This document shows positions 40,301-49,274 of a stretch of DNA of 55,994 nucleotides, in pieces (the stretch's first letter is position 1; each line of letters opens with the position of its first letter). This stretch comes from Nemertoderma westbladi (Eukaryota > Xenacoelomorpha > Nemertodermatida > Nemertodermatidae), in NCBI GenBank assembly GCA_032718475.1, contig JAUCBJ010000610.1, positions 1 to 55,994 of the forward strand, read 5' to 3'. Below the pieces are notes generated by a model. The model worked only from the letters and a program-made list of their open reading frames with translations, made no database searches and was not told the origin of the DNA. Both the position numbers and the translations under genes were made by a program.

Positions 40301-42565
40301 TGGTGGCACTTTAAATTGTTCAGGGGGTCGTGATGGAGTAGTAGGTTGAATTTCAAACTGTGTGTATGGTCTGTCGTGAAGTCTATACGCACTGGCCACA
40401 CAAGGCCTATTGTATGTCGCTCCGCTGTCTTTAGGGATTGATACATTATGTTTCTTATTAACAGGTAATTGTTGGGTACTGCGCTGTGGTGACGTCATTG
40501 AATCATCAATTCGTGGCGTCATTGTGCTTCCGGGTTTAGGATGGCCGTGAGGTGGATGAGAAACACTTGTAAATTGTTTATGTTCGAGCGGCTGCTGGGT
40601 TGCCATCATGGGTGTCATCATATACTGAGCTAATTTGTTAATAGATTGCGTCACATGTGATACAACCTCCTCAAGTTGCTGATGAGTCACAAGGCGGTTC
40701 TCTGGAATAGTAGACAAATTACACTTTTGTGAGTCTGTTCTGTATATCCCTTTTCCTTTACGGAAAATTTTTGTCTTTTGTGAGTCCGCAATACGTGGTG
40801 GAAGTTGTCTAACACCTTCATCTGCCGAATTCTCTGACAGCTCATCATCATTATCTTCCTCTGTATCAGTTCTAATCATATGAGGCACTGAGTTAAAGGT
40901 TAACTTATTACGTATTAGTGATGATTCTGTATGTGTGGTGTGAGGTGTTGTAATTGTTGTCATTGTCGAAGTCGGGGGTACTACAACTTCTACTGGGTCT
41001 GCTACTTCTACAGGGTCTGCTACATCTGTGATTTCTGTGATAGCTGTAACAGGTCCATTGGCGAATGGTCTGGGGGCATCACTCCAGAATATGGATTCAG
41101 TAGGAGTGGATTGCATAGAAGGTAAAGCCAGGGACGCTATATCCACAACAGTGTCAGTCTCGATGGCTTGCTCTACTTGCTGCCTATATTCTTCTAACTG
41201 GCGCTGGTGTCGAGCATGTTGGAGATCCTTTTGGTCTTCAAAATGTCTTATACGCTGGAAAATATCGTTTTTCTTTTGCATTTCTTTAATCCTATCACGT
41301 TCAGCTTGCTCTACCTGCAATGACTTACGATGAGCTTCATCCAACTGCCTCTTAGCTGCCTGTGAGGCTTCTTCCATCTGTCGCCTTGCTGCTTCCTCTT
41401 GAAGTTTCGCAGCTTCCTTAGCCTCTTCTACCTGCCTCTTAGCTGCTTCCATTTGTAGTTTCGCAGCTTCCTTAGCCTCTTCTACCTGCCTCTTAGCTGC
41501 TTCCATTTGTAGTTTCGCAGCTTCCTTAGCCTCTTCTACCTGCCTCTTGGCTGCTTCCATTCGAGCACTAGCTTGCGCAGTTGCAAGTCTATTCTCGACC
41601 AGAACCCGTTCCCGTTCAATCTGTTGAGCCATCATCATGTCCTCCTCGTCATGTCGCTTAGATAGAACAGAGAGGTTAGCCTCGGCTATGCGTCTCATTC
41701 GAGATGACACTGTGGATCCAGTGTCAGATGCCCCCGACCCTGCTATAGAACACCTACCTACACTATTGGGCCTAATTGGTAAATTTAGTGTAGGTCTGTC
41801 TACGTCTGGGCTGGTTACAATTGGCGTAAGTGTGCGATTCACGTGCTGACTAGAATCTGTTGCAAACGGAATAGGGTAACTATCCCAGGCTAAAGAAGCA
41901 ATGGGTGTACTTACGGCTGAGGTTGTTTGGGTACTTACTCGGGATGTAATTGGTTCCAACTTAGAGCTTACCCATTCTGAAAATATGGTATATCTATCCT
42001 TACACTGTACATACCTTTTCTGAGCTCGTTGATATTCATCGACAGAGCCACCCTGGGTCTCAAAATACTGAGACTGATGGCGGTATTGATCTACAATCTG
42101 AATCCACCTGCTGGCAAGCCTATCGACTTTTCGCCTCATATCTACAGTACACTGACCTTGTTGAGTTGTCATAGCGACCGATTCCAGCTCCGATATACCA
42201 GCCTCCATATTGTGGTATAGTTGGCCCAGTCCACGATTGATAGTCTGGATGTCGACCTTCCTTGCTGGGACGTCGTCAGATTGGCGTTGGCGGTATGATT
42301 TCCTTCGTGCGCCGCCGGTATTCGCACCAGGGTCGGCATTCTCTCGGCGTAGTGAGCGCTGTGACGAGTGTCTCTGACTCAAAGCGACCCTTGAGCCAGA
42401 GTTCTCGCTTCCGTGAGAAAGTTGGTTGTTGTCTAAGGTTATGGTGGTTAACAGTGGTGGTGGTGGTTCAATATCAGCTGTAGTCACTATCGTCGTGGTG
42501 ATGTCGACGTTGGTTGTCTCCTCTCTAGCAACCACTGAACCAGGGGGGCTATGAATAGTGGACAT
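34301..42565 (-). CDS. gag-pol: BEL-2 Gag-Pol polyprotein (2754 aa), intact
   Basis: ATG at 42565 (MSTIHSPPG). Residues ~290-450 form a long Ala/Glu/Lys/Arg coiled coil. A DUF1759-like Gag domain is at ~935-1090. A zinc-knuckle region runs from CLFCQK (~1181) through CTLCLRKGHWRKKC. The protease box is LLDDGSTGT (~1342). RT has LRVVNNAAAQ, ACDIEQMF and YVDD (~1845). RNase H starts near FCDAS (~2027). Integrase has an HHCC finger (~2380-2415) and a DDE core: VDLFGP (~2440), SDQGSHF (~2498) and WERLI (~2549). The DUF5641-like tail (VGDLVMLTD, RPIQKICLLE) ends the protein. No stop or frameshift is seen, in contrast to BEL-1. Confidence 0.95.
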   Translation of the reverse strand: MSTIHSPPGSVVAREETTNVDITTTIVTTADIEPPPPLLTTITLDNNQLSHGSENSGSRVALSQRHSSQRSLRRENADPGANTGGARRKSYRQRQSDDVPARKVDIQTINRGLGQLYHNMEAGISELESVAMTTQQGQCTVDMRRKVDRLASRWIQIVDQYRHQSQYFETQGGSVDEYQRAQKRYVQCKDRYTIFSEWVSSKLEPITSRVSTQTTSAVSTPIASLAWDSYPIPFATDSSQHVNRTLTPIVTSPDVDRPTLNLPIRPNSVGRCSIAGSGASDTGSTVSSRMRRIAEANLSVLSKRHDEEDMMMAQQIERERVLVENRLATAQASARMEAAKRQVEEAKEAAKLQMEAAKRQVEEAKEAAKLQMEAAKRQVEEAKEAAKLQEEAARRQMEEASQAAKRQLDEAHRKSLQVEQAERDRIKEMQKKNDIFQRIRHFEDQKDLQHARHQRQLEEYRQQVEQAIETDTVVDIASLALPSMQSTPTESIFWSDAPRPFANGPVTAITEITDVADPVEVADPVEVVVPPTSTMTTITTPHTTHTESSLIRNKLTFNSVPHMIRTDTEEDNDDELSENSADEGVRQLPPRIADSQKTKIFRKGKGIYRTDSQKCNLSTIPENRLVTHQQLEEVVSHVTQSINKLAQYMMTPMMATQQPLEHKQFTSVSHPPHGHPKPGSTMTPRIDDSMTSPQRSTQQLPVNKKHNVSIPKDSGATYNRPCVASAYRLHDRPYTQFEIQPTTPSRPPEQFKVPPGPRGEAFYAQLRTVGSISKHPQSVDQPNRGKSRKSNSRRHTTENTCVPQDAYGGIVTDNPECIGNSGPDVDLAPYRHSIPYGDPDPDHVRHTDDDDNSSDNSSEDFKCSHSNVKNSSSKSTKCRRPLQKCNHTTANQQHALFEKLALSLEAPKLDPTPFTGDPKKFLGFKNRFRTQVDAKQVPDEVKLRYLITYVRGEPLDLIEHFEGMTDGYAMAWNTLERRYGQPALVMKAVVADVTRCRYPVASPKELLKYSHDVRRTMDILQTLQCHYYLNNPEFIQNIAANLANPLRIRWARQVNKFRIRCGRDPGMDELMVFLDEEANVATCPLYGPQAAGDILRRKMGDKFKGFSPGREVLDIQKPSRMPTEAEVTSTMSSFHVTDEWNGMETNNDEPFTQDNPLVGDYGYLVDDTDINVNTTAAEMSPCLFCQKIHFTAQCTQLQDIGSRACYDFVAEHKLCTLCLRKGHWRKKCRSKYRCTASGCGKRHARVLHPEPCKTEEETDNLFRNYYAIQRDSAANTTSMKFSQFSNTDHRAYKSVATMALNHDLNPKGLDIKAVFLGVVPLSVENTETGRLITTFALLDDGSTGTLIDKTVGELLDMDTEPVDVSLNTILTREGKTVEQGACVVRSIQKDCHFTLSLRDVMLIPNLHVNYVRPSRWSLDQLTYLKNVNITYPTVDIDSISMIIGMNNPQAHKVLKSVWGPTSHDEINNPHAIKTPFGWTLVGPLCDGRRLPSVQVTSDVSSNHDASHADLEVHTCKAERSENYDFVEQMECVQQPCRWRLNDVYDDITDDVTDENPDDLKYCKAQVSVNHLECCPLWNDNSPSDEVTHDLLMKFWDSEAYYCPTRLQNKSVQDIQSEKILRETTKFIDGHYYVGMLWLNKDKPLINNKQLALTRLRWIKRKLLKIPADHKKYQATFDEYEAKGYARRLTEAEKLLPDGPRKYYVPTHPVWNANKPGKLRVVNNAAAQYKGMSLNSELMEGPNFYNSIIEVLFQFRQHRVVFACDIEQMFHQVRTYDCDSESQNIIWWEGDVEPNNPADYIIYQMLVHMFGKKDSPCAATYALRQSAEDHKDKFPPNVIEAINKHFYVDDGMSGAESVTEAVRLALGLIECLRLGGFTLTKFMSSSKEFLKYIPQSKRVEAELDLNFDELPVSRALGIVWCPERDCFLFKPSRKSHALTKRGCLVCVASIYDPLGLVAPIILQGKQFLQKLWGLKLNWDDVLEQSLASEWLQWYNQLHQLENLQIPRHYFANTISTDTDVLQLHHFCDASLTGYGCLSYIRKVSPSGHITCSMVYAKTRTAPLKKVSIPRLELQSAVLLVRSHRQFAASITLQIHSNNVICWSDSTSVLCQIANESRRFETYEANRIEEIRRYTAPSQWRHIPGTKNPADIASRGAEPLDFITKYQDCWYGGPQFLRQPESRWDSSLTQTNPMKDAEIPPEAGLRKDKPAKHSKSKVVATIDVQPFSTLSKLLTRFSSFQLLTRVVMRFLIKFHHNRQKLNRQRGEIVTNIDNDDLHTRCLAQAKLKIIQLIQQAEFSGVIDAIRNSKPKSIPRSIAILNPIIADDGLLRMGSRMGLIQTYSYEITHPIILPTKHHLTTVIIRDIHYSCGHLGIDYTIAKVRRLYWVNALRKVVKAIIHNCIFCRKRFAQPGKQMMAPIPMVRTIGYIPVFTNVGVDLFGPLYVIRGRGSDKRYGVLLTCMSSRAVVLDLSMDYSADSLICVLRRFICNHAGVENIYSDQGSHFGGSETELAELMAEAKDIGIPDEIVGKISWYFQTPTASHHGGVWERLIRTTKHTLLALMEKRRVQHRLVSEEVLRTTLAEVQYLINDRSLSPLNDDVTSNEILTPNHLLLRRSTVLPNSNRLLHELYDGNELNYKTMWRKAQFLANQYWTIWRRTYLENLMTRQKWLRPHRNFAVGDLVMLTDSNSKRFNWKVARISEVLPSADGLVRTVHVRTATAIKCPRTKKWKILISILCRPIQKICLLEMALDEAKV
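41408..41569 (-). repeat. Three 54-bp tandem repeats within BEL-2 gag
   Basis: They encode three near-identical 18-residue units, MEAAKRQVEEAKEAAKLQ, in the Gag coiled coil. Being in frame, copy-number change would lengthen or shorten the helix without breaking the ORF. Confidence 0.9.
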
Positions 42566-43735
42566 TATTTGTTAGCGATTATAAATATTTCGCAGGTCTG
42601 CCAAAATTAATTAATTTAATTAAATTTTTCAGATTTTTACACGGATTTTTTTTTTTTTTAAGTATTTATTTGTATAAACTTAAGTTACCCTCTTGACTGG
42701 CAATCTGAAAAAATAACTTTATATTTAATTAAATGTAATAAATTTGTTAGTGATACGCCACAAATGCATATCACTTATGTTATCAATAGGGGGATTAGAG
42801 ACAATATTTAGATAATAAATTATCTGGCTAGCTAAACCTGAATGTTGCCTAGACTTAGCTATACAATGTGTGTAATATTATATAGAAACGAAAATATAGC
42901 ATTACAGTAGCTTTAAAACTAATCTATTGTTGTCGGTGGTGCCTCCTACAATAGAAAAAGAGTCAGAATATAAATTATATACCTAACTTTCAAAAAGAAA
43001 ATTAAGATCATAAAAAGTTGCAAATTATACTTTACGGGATTCAGACCTGACCCCGGTCCTAAAAGGGGCCTGGTTTACTAGTAAACACGTAGTAAATCAG
43101 GATAATCGTAGCGGTACCTTCTTACCCTCCGGCGATCGCGTGGAATGTAATATCCTCTTGCAGACCAATCTGGCCCAAAAGGAGTCCTAGCCCAATCAGA
43201 TCTCCGGTCCCCGAGACCGGTTCGTAGTGATTTGGGACCACCGAACAAGGAAGGAGAAGGTAGGACTAAACGCTTGAGAGGCTAGGAAAATGAAGCAAAA
43301 ATACAGCCTACAGTACCGATTGCACCACAATCAATAGCATAAGGTGATACTTAGCCAGTTTCCTTTTCGTCTCAGTTTGTAGATGACTTTCGAAACAGAA
43401 CGAGTTTGAGGAAGAGTTAAGCGTTGAGAAACAGCGTTGAGAAACAGCTTTGAGAAACAGCGTTGAGAAACAGCGTTGAGAAACAGCGATGAGAAACAGC
43501 GATGAGAAACAGCGTTGAGAAACAGCGTTGAGAAACAGCGTTGAGAAACAGCGTTGAGAAACAGCGTTGAGAAACAGCGTTGAGAAACAGCGTTGAGAAA
43601 CAGCGTTGAGAAACAGCGTTGAGAAACAGCGATGAGAAACAGCGTTGAGAAACAGCGATGAGAAACAGCGTTGAGAAACAGCGCTGAGAAAATTGAACAC
43701 TTATCCGCATTCAACTATTTCTTACTATACACAAT
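42566..43735 (-). other. BEL-2 untranslated leader
   Basis: About 1.17 kb between the 5' LTR and gag ATG. A GC-richer block at about 43040-43260 and a 13-bp minisatellite (43427-43687) stand out. No recognisable primer-binding site was seen next to the LTR. Confidence 0.65.
43427..43687. repeat. 13-bp minisatellite, about 20 copies
   Basis: The unit is GAGAAACAGCGTT with a few GAT, CTT and GCT variants at the last positions. It lies in the BEL-2 leader. Confidence 0.95.
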
Positions 43736-44323
43736 TCCGGGTGTAATCCGGGCTCCTTTACTAAGTGTTGCGGGAAGTGTCAACTTACGCAGGAGATTAG
43801 TTCGTTAGTGGATACATTGTCTTTATACGCAGTTTCAGTTAGTACCAATAAAACAAGAGTTAATAATGCTTAGAACAATAAAAGTGTATATTTTAATGTT
43901 ACAGTAGTTGCAATATTGATAGATAACAAACTGGTAAGAAATAGTAGCCACTTTGAGGAGTGGTACTTGCCTGGGAACTAAATAATATACCGTTAGTCCT
44001 AAAATCATCTACAACAATTATGTTATATAAACTCAGCTTTAAATACTGGTAAACCAATAATGAATCCAATTTAAGCATTTAACCAATCACAGGGCGAGGA
44101 ATCGCACTGTGCAAATAGAACCAACAACAGTAAGCTGACATTGTAGTTAACTGTTCATTATGAAGCCTAACACAGATAAAACTGTAGCCATGGTTACCGT
44201 TTACCGTTCAGTGTATAAGTAAAGGGCCATTAAGGTGGTTCTTAAATTCAATGCGCCGCAAATTTCCTTATTATGAATAGAAATTGATAATTCAACAACC
44301 GGATTCGTGTACAATTCCCATTC
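43736..44323 (-). repeat. BEL-2 5' LTR (588 bp), with gypsy empty site
   Basis: Plus-strand start TATACACAATTCC, end CGTGTACA. At 43860-43864 it contains the single TTAAT that is duplicated around gypsy in the other LTR. Confidence 0.95.
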
Positions 44324-44328
44324 GACTA
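44324..44328. repeat. BEL-2 target-site duplication, right (ATTCC)
   Basis: Pairs with 26405-26409. Confidence 0.85.
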
Positions 44329-44330
44329 CT

Positions 44331-44893
44331 ATTCTAACTCGACTACTATTCTAACTCGACTACTATTCTAACTCGACTACTATTCTAACTCGACTACTAT
44401 TCTAACTCGACTACTATTCTAACTCGACTACTATTCTAACTCGACTACTATTCTAACTCGACTACTATTCTAACTCGACTACTATTCTAACTCGACTACT
44501 ATTCTAACTCGACTACTATTCTAACTCGACTACTATTCTAACTCGACTACTATTCTAACTCGACTACTATTCTAACTCGACTACTATTCTAACTCGACTA
44601 CTATTCTAACTCGACTACTATTCTAACTCGACTACTATTCTAACTCGACTACTATTCTAACTCGACTACTATTCTAACTCGACTACTATTCTAACTCGAC
44701 TACTATTCTAACTCGACTACTATTCTAATTCGACTACTATTCTAACACGACTACTATTCTAACTCGACTACTATTCTAACTCGACTACTATTCTAACTCG
44801 ACTACTATTCTAACTCGACTACTATTCTAACTCGACTACTATTCTAACTCGACTACTATTCTAACTCGACTACTATTCTAACTCGACTACTAT
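44331..44893. repeat. 17-bp minisatellite, about 33 copies
   Basis: The unit is CTCGACTACTATTCTAA, almost perfectly regular, with one variant pair near 44725-44750. It borders the BEL-2 insertion on the left and the LINE-B 3' flank on the right. Confidence 0.95.
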
Positions 44894-44935
44894 TTCCACT
44901 CTCGACTGTTTGTTGAGATTCCTCTTCAATGATAC

Positions 44936-46180
44936 TACTACTAGGATCGGCATGCTGCATTGCAGCTGCATTTTTAAGAATGCTGTGCCGGCTTGTCAAC
45001 AAAATTGCACCGCCACAACTCCCTATCACCCATGACATTTGCTAGATCATCCGCATCTTTAATGCCAGTGTCCTTTAAGATGCGTCTCAAGAACGTCATG
45101 GGCTGTCCACCATGCTTATTCACTCCATGAGGCTGCCAAAGTACAAGATTATGCACTGGCTGGTCCTCACGGCGAAAGCAATGTCCTGCAAAGCGGAGGC
45201 GATTTTGTTCTAGTGTCAAGCTTGGGGGAACCAATGAGACACCTCCAATGTTATATAGTGTCTGGTTGGAGATGTGTGCATTGTACTTGACACAATGAAC
45301 CCGGCGTAGCATTCTTGTGAATGTGCCATCCAGAGATTTGGTGTCCTCAGCAGTTAGAGCCCAGCATGGACTCCCGTAGAGGAGTACTGGAACTACTGCT
45401 GCTCTAAATAATCGGACCTTAAGTTTCCGATTAATTATCGGTGACTTCCAAATCCTGGAAAGCCTATTCAAGGCTGCCCATGGCTTTCCCTTACGTATTC
45501 GAAGGTCCTCACCTGACTTCCGGATCCATGATCCCAGGTAACAGAAGTCGTCCACATGCTCAAGCATACCATCCTTTGAGCTTATGCTCATCCGATCAGA
45601 GACTTGCTGAGGACTTTCAAAGTTAACTGTCAGAATTTTGGTCTTTCTGGAGTTAATAAAAAGACCAACACTAGAAGCAGCATGTTCTAATGAGCTGAGG
45701 AGCCGTTGGGCTCCCTCTAATGATTCTGAGAGTACTCCTAAGTCATCAGCAAAGTCTAGATCAGTTAGGTACTTCTGGAGCCAGTAGGTGGAGTTATCAT
45801 CACCCCATCATCATTATGATGATCTAAGGACATGCGTAGAACATAGTCAACCACAATAATGAACAAGAATGGTGCAAGTGTGTCTCCTTGGAGGACGCCC
45901 CATAACACTTCAAATGGTTCTGTGTCACCGTCAACAGTAGACACAAATGTTGTCGAACCATCGTATACTGATCTGATTGCTGCAATAATTTCATCAGGAA
46001 TCCCATATAATGAAAGTATGCTGAACATACGTGAGCGAGAGACTGAATCAAAGGCCTTGAAGAAGTCAACAAAGATAACAGCCAGATGCCTGTCTTTCTT
46101 TTTTGATAATTCTTTAATTATCCTTCTAAGTGCCAAAATGGGCTCCATGGTCCCACGACCTTTACGGAACCCATTCTGAT
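44936..46180 (-). pseudogene. LINE-B: 5'-truncated RTE-like retrotransposon
   Basis: Read on the - strand. It starts within the RT (QNGFRKGRG, then VDFFKAFDSVSR) and continues with GVLQGDTLAPFLF and a FADD catalytic box at ~45750, which is in another frame after a one-base lesion near 45770. It goes on to VDDFCYLGSWI, PVLLYGSPCWALT and RLRFAGHC and ends near 44985. The 3' end is a GCAGCTGCAATGCAGCATGC segment and a short TAG repeat. A 17-bp direct repeat with one mismatch (44919-44935 and 46181-46197) flanks it, fixing both ends. Confidence 0.85.
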
Positions 46181-46197
46181 TTCCACTTCAATGATAC

Positions 46198-46494
46198 AAC
46201 ATGCCTTAGAGATGAGAATAATCTCGAAAACATCATGGAACATAACAATAAGATATAACAATATAGTTGCTTTTGTTGATAAACCATTTTGTTTTTAATT
46301 AATATATTAGCTAACAATATACCAATATAATTTAATTATTTTATTAGGAAAAGTACTAAAATCAGTTTACATGAAATTGGCACAGTATTAACTATTAAAG
46401 TATTGCATAATTTTTATGTTTAGAATGTAATAGTAACTATTGAGCGGCTATGCTGTGGCCAGGCACCCCCGCACCATCCCCGAAACCAAGTCCA
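46198..46494. other. No gene recognised
   Basis: AT-rich spacer between LINE-B and LINE-C. Confidence 0.4.
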
Positions 46495-48490
46495 CACCAG
46501 CTATACATCTACCTCCTCGGAGGCACAACGAACTGGACCGGAGGAGGGCATTAAGTCGACGACAGACACCCCCCAGTACACATGAGAGGCCCCTCTTCTA
46601 ATTCCCTGTGGCTTAGCAACGACGGTCTCAGATATGTTGGTGATGAGAATCTGGGCCTCTCGGCACCAGACCCCATCAATCGTACAAACCAGGGGGGTGA
46701 ATGCCATCCGTAATTCCTCACAGATGGCTAGGTGGCGCTACTTATTGCGGCAATGCTCGTCTAGGATGGAGACAGTCGAGCATTTAAAATGGGCATAGGA
46801 AGTGCTGTCCTTGTTTACAACCACAATGTTAAACGAAGCTATCCTTTGAGGAGCACAGACCCCGCGCGCTACCAGAATGGCACGAACGCCGCTAACCTCG
46901 ATCTCCATGCAGTCCAGATGACTGAGGGATAGTGTGACATCACGGTCGACACTCGATGGTCCGAAAACCTCGTTAAAAACTCACTGATCTTATCATGGCG
47001 CGTACCACTAGTCGCAAGACTTGCAGCTTAGTGCATGTGATGTCGAGAACTTGCCACCACAACCTTCACACCTCACTGGAAGACCTGGTGGGACTAGGAC
47101 AAACCATCTCTAAACTCTTCAGTGCTGAGATCCGTGTGGTTATTGGATGGCTGGGCAGTGAGCCATCAGCCAATCTTGTAATTCACCACCTGCTCAGTAG
47201 TTCTTTGGCAACTGGGTAGAAACCATCCGAGTTCGGCATCTCATTTCTTGAGGTAGATTTACACGAGACACTCCTTTGAGTCTTTGAGTGTCCATGGCAT
47301 CTCTTGAAGGTGCTAGGGCACCTGGAGCGCTGTGCCACAATGTAAAGCGTCAACTACCAGCGATGTACCCTCAGTGGAAGCAATTCAGGCTGGTTCAAAG
47401 CAAAGCAGGGGGATGCGTAGCCCAATGCCGCAATGGCATAGAATGAGTAGTGGCTACGCAACTCCTACGCAATGGCGTAGGAGTAGAATGATGTCTTCAT
47501 CGGCTGACACGACAGAATGGGCATGACAGAATGGGCATGTAATCACACAGGATGCAATCGGTGGTCAGTGGTAACAACGCGAAGAAGGTAATCACACAGG
47601 GAACCTGAACACACAGGGAGATGCATGTGTAGCTGACTGTGGGTAATCTTTCACAACTCCCGAGGGTTTCCATATGCTCTTTACCCATCCCTCTACCGTC
47701 CCCTTGACAAATGTTTTCCTGTCCATTGGGTCACCTTTAAACCCCCCGAGGAACTGGTGTCCACTGACACTTCTGTGCCTGTTTCACTGAATATCTCTCT
47801 TGCTTCCTCCTTGTACTCAAGCTTCACCACCAAGATTAATTTGGTAAGCTCTACACAATCCGAGGGCCGATCCGACGGAGTTCCTCATACCAGTGGCGAA
47901 GTCGTGAGGTTTTTCAGGCATCAGACAGGTCGTCCGCATAGCAACACTGTCGGTGATTGTGGACAGTAATGGCGCCATGGCTGGCTGTGGTTAGTACATA
48001 ATTGGCTGTATCATCAAATAACAGCAATGAGTTCGGCGGTGATGGATCCGGTTAGAGAGGAGATTTCTGTTTCTGGCCCCAACTGTCGAAGATGACGACC
48101 AAGGGTAGTGTAGCACGGCTATAGGCCGCTGGATCTCCTCGAGTCCACCCCTCCCGGCTCCAAATGCCTCATCATCACCCTGCAGATACATGGCAGCATG
48201 GCCGTTATAAGAAACGTTAAGGAACCTGGAGGGCCAGTACCACAACACACAACAGTTCCAGAGTGAAATTGGCCTGCTGGCAGAGTTGAAGGCATTCTTC
48301 GCATCAATGAGGAGCATTGCTTCCGTTTCGCTTTCCTCAAAGATTGTGGACATCGCATGGATGGCACTTTCGATGCTGGCTTTGACGCCGGCACACAGCT
48401 GGTCCACGGAGAATCTTTTAGGTTCATTGAGATAGGCAGTAAGGAAAGAGTATTCACTCACAACCGGTGATCCACTCTGCGCTCCCATGT
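46495..48490 (-). pseudogene. LINE-C: heavily degraded non-LTR reverse transcriptase
   Basis: Read on the - strand from 48490. QLCAGVKASIESAIHAM, LLIDAKNAFNSASR and YLQGDDEA match the RT core of a LINE family with an AGxxxGxEAAxHAM-type motif. A CCYADD catalytic box sits at ~47940. A degraded post-RT segment (LEYKEEAREIFSETG, ~47830-47780) follows. The C-terminal domain is recognisable at 46990-46500, where FTPLVCTIDGV matches the conserved end of the family. Many stops and frameshifts make it a fossil. The family assignment is from motif recall only. Confidence 0.6.
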
Positions 48491-49270
48491 TACCTTGGTT
48501 CGTAATTATTGACCATTAAGGATAAATACCAGGGTTTGACTAGGTAATGCATAGGTAATGAGCCCTCCTGATTGTAAACCCAGTAAGTCTAGGAGTGTAG
48601 TGCTTGCTACATCTGGTAGACTTAATGTTATGTCTAATCCAATCTCAACCACAAACTTTCTGTAAGTCGACAACCCGATAACCCAACCAATAGAGGGTGA
48701 TCATCATGGTATGCATAGTGAGTTGTACACCTAGGGGTGATGCAGGTGAATGCTTACTTTTTCAGATTCCTTTTCAATATTTAATTCAGTGATGCATAAT
48801 ATTTACTTCTTCTAAATTTCGTTTTTTTACAGAATGAGAATCTTTTTTACAAAAAGAGATAATGGCCAAAGAATCCACGAATTATGGAACTCATTGTATA
48901 TCGGAACTGCACCAAGTCATTTTAATATTATATTGTACAAGTGTGAAACAACTAGTAATCTCACATTTTATCACAATAATACCGGTAATTTGTTTGTTTA
49001 GTTATAAAACACAAGAGTTTTAATATATTCTAACTGCAATGCATGTACATTCCAATTATTTTCCACCAAACTGTAAAATGCACGATCTAGAATACAGAAC
49101 TGGGTTTAAAACTAGGCGAAATGGACTGAAATGGACCGAACAGCTAAATTAATGATAATTTAAATACAATTATCTATACATCCACGTGAAAAAATACTAT
49201 GGCAATTGCTGTAACAACATCGTTTATTGTTTAGGTTAGGAAAATCTGTCTCTGTAACGTGCTTCCTTCA
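48491..49270. other. No gene recognised
   Basis: Probably remnants of LINE untranslated sequence and spacer. No ORF or clear repeat was seen. Confidence 0.4.
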
Positions 49271-49274
49271 ATTA

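Larger units (their letters stand above)
26410..44323 (-). mobile_element. BEL-2: full-length BEL/Pao retrotransposon on the - strand, with gypsy nested in its 3' LTR
   Basis: Two 588-bp LTRs, the left one split by gypsy, bracket a single intact 2754-codon ORF. Without the gypsy insertion the element is about 11.9 kb. The LTRs differ at one position by eye (near 32690 versus 43976), so insertion is very recent. The ORF is open throughout, so it could be an autonomous, possibly active copy. The 5-bp ATTCC duplication fits the 4-6 bp expected for BEL/Pao. It inserted at the edge of a 17-bp minisatellite. Confidence 0.95.

Noticed and set aside
43308-43714. Three overlapping long - strand ORFs
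   Set aside because: They are the trivial result of a 13-bp stop-free repeat read in three frames, not genes.
43427-44893. CRISPR-like look of the 13-bp and 17-bp arrays
   Set aside because: The repeats are directly contiguous with no spacers, and the DNA is eukaryotic.
46995-47219. + strand ORFs in 46.9-48.0 kb
   Set aside because: The - strand carries the recognisable LINE-C motifs; the + strand ORFs are antisense shadows.
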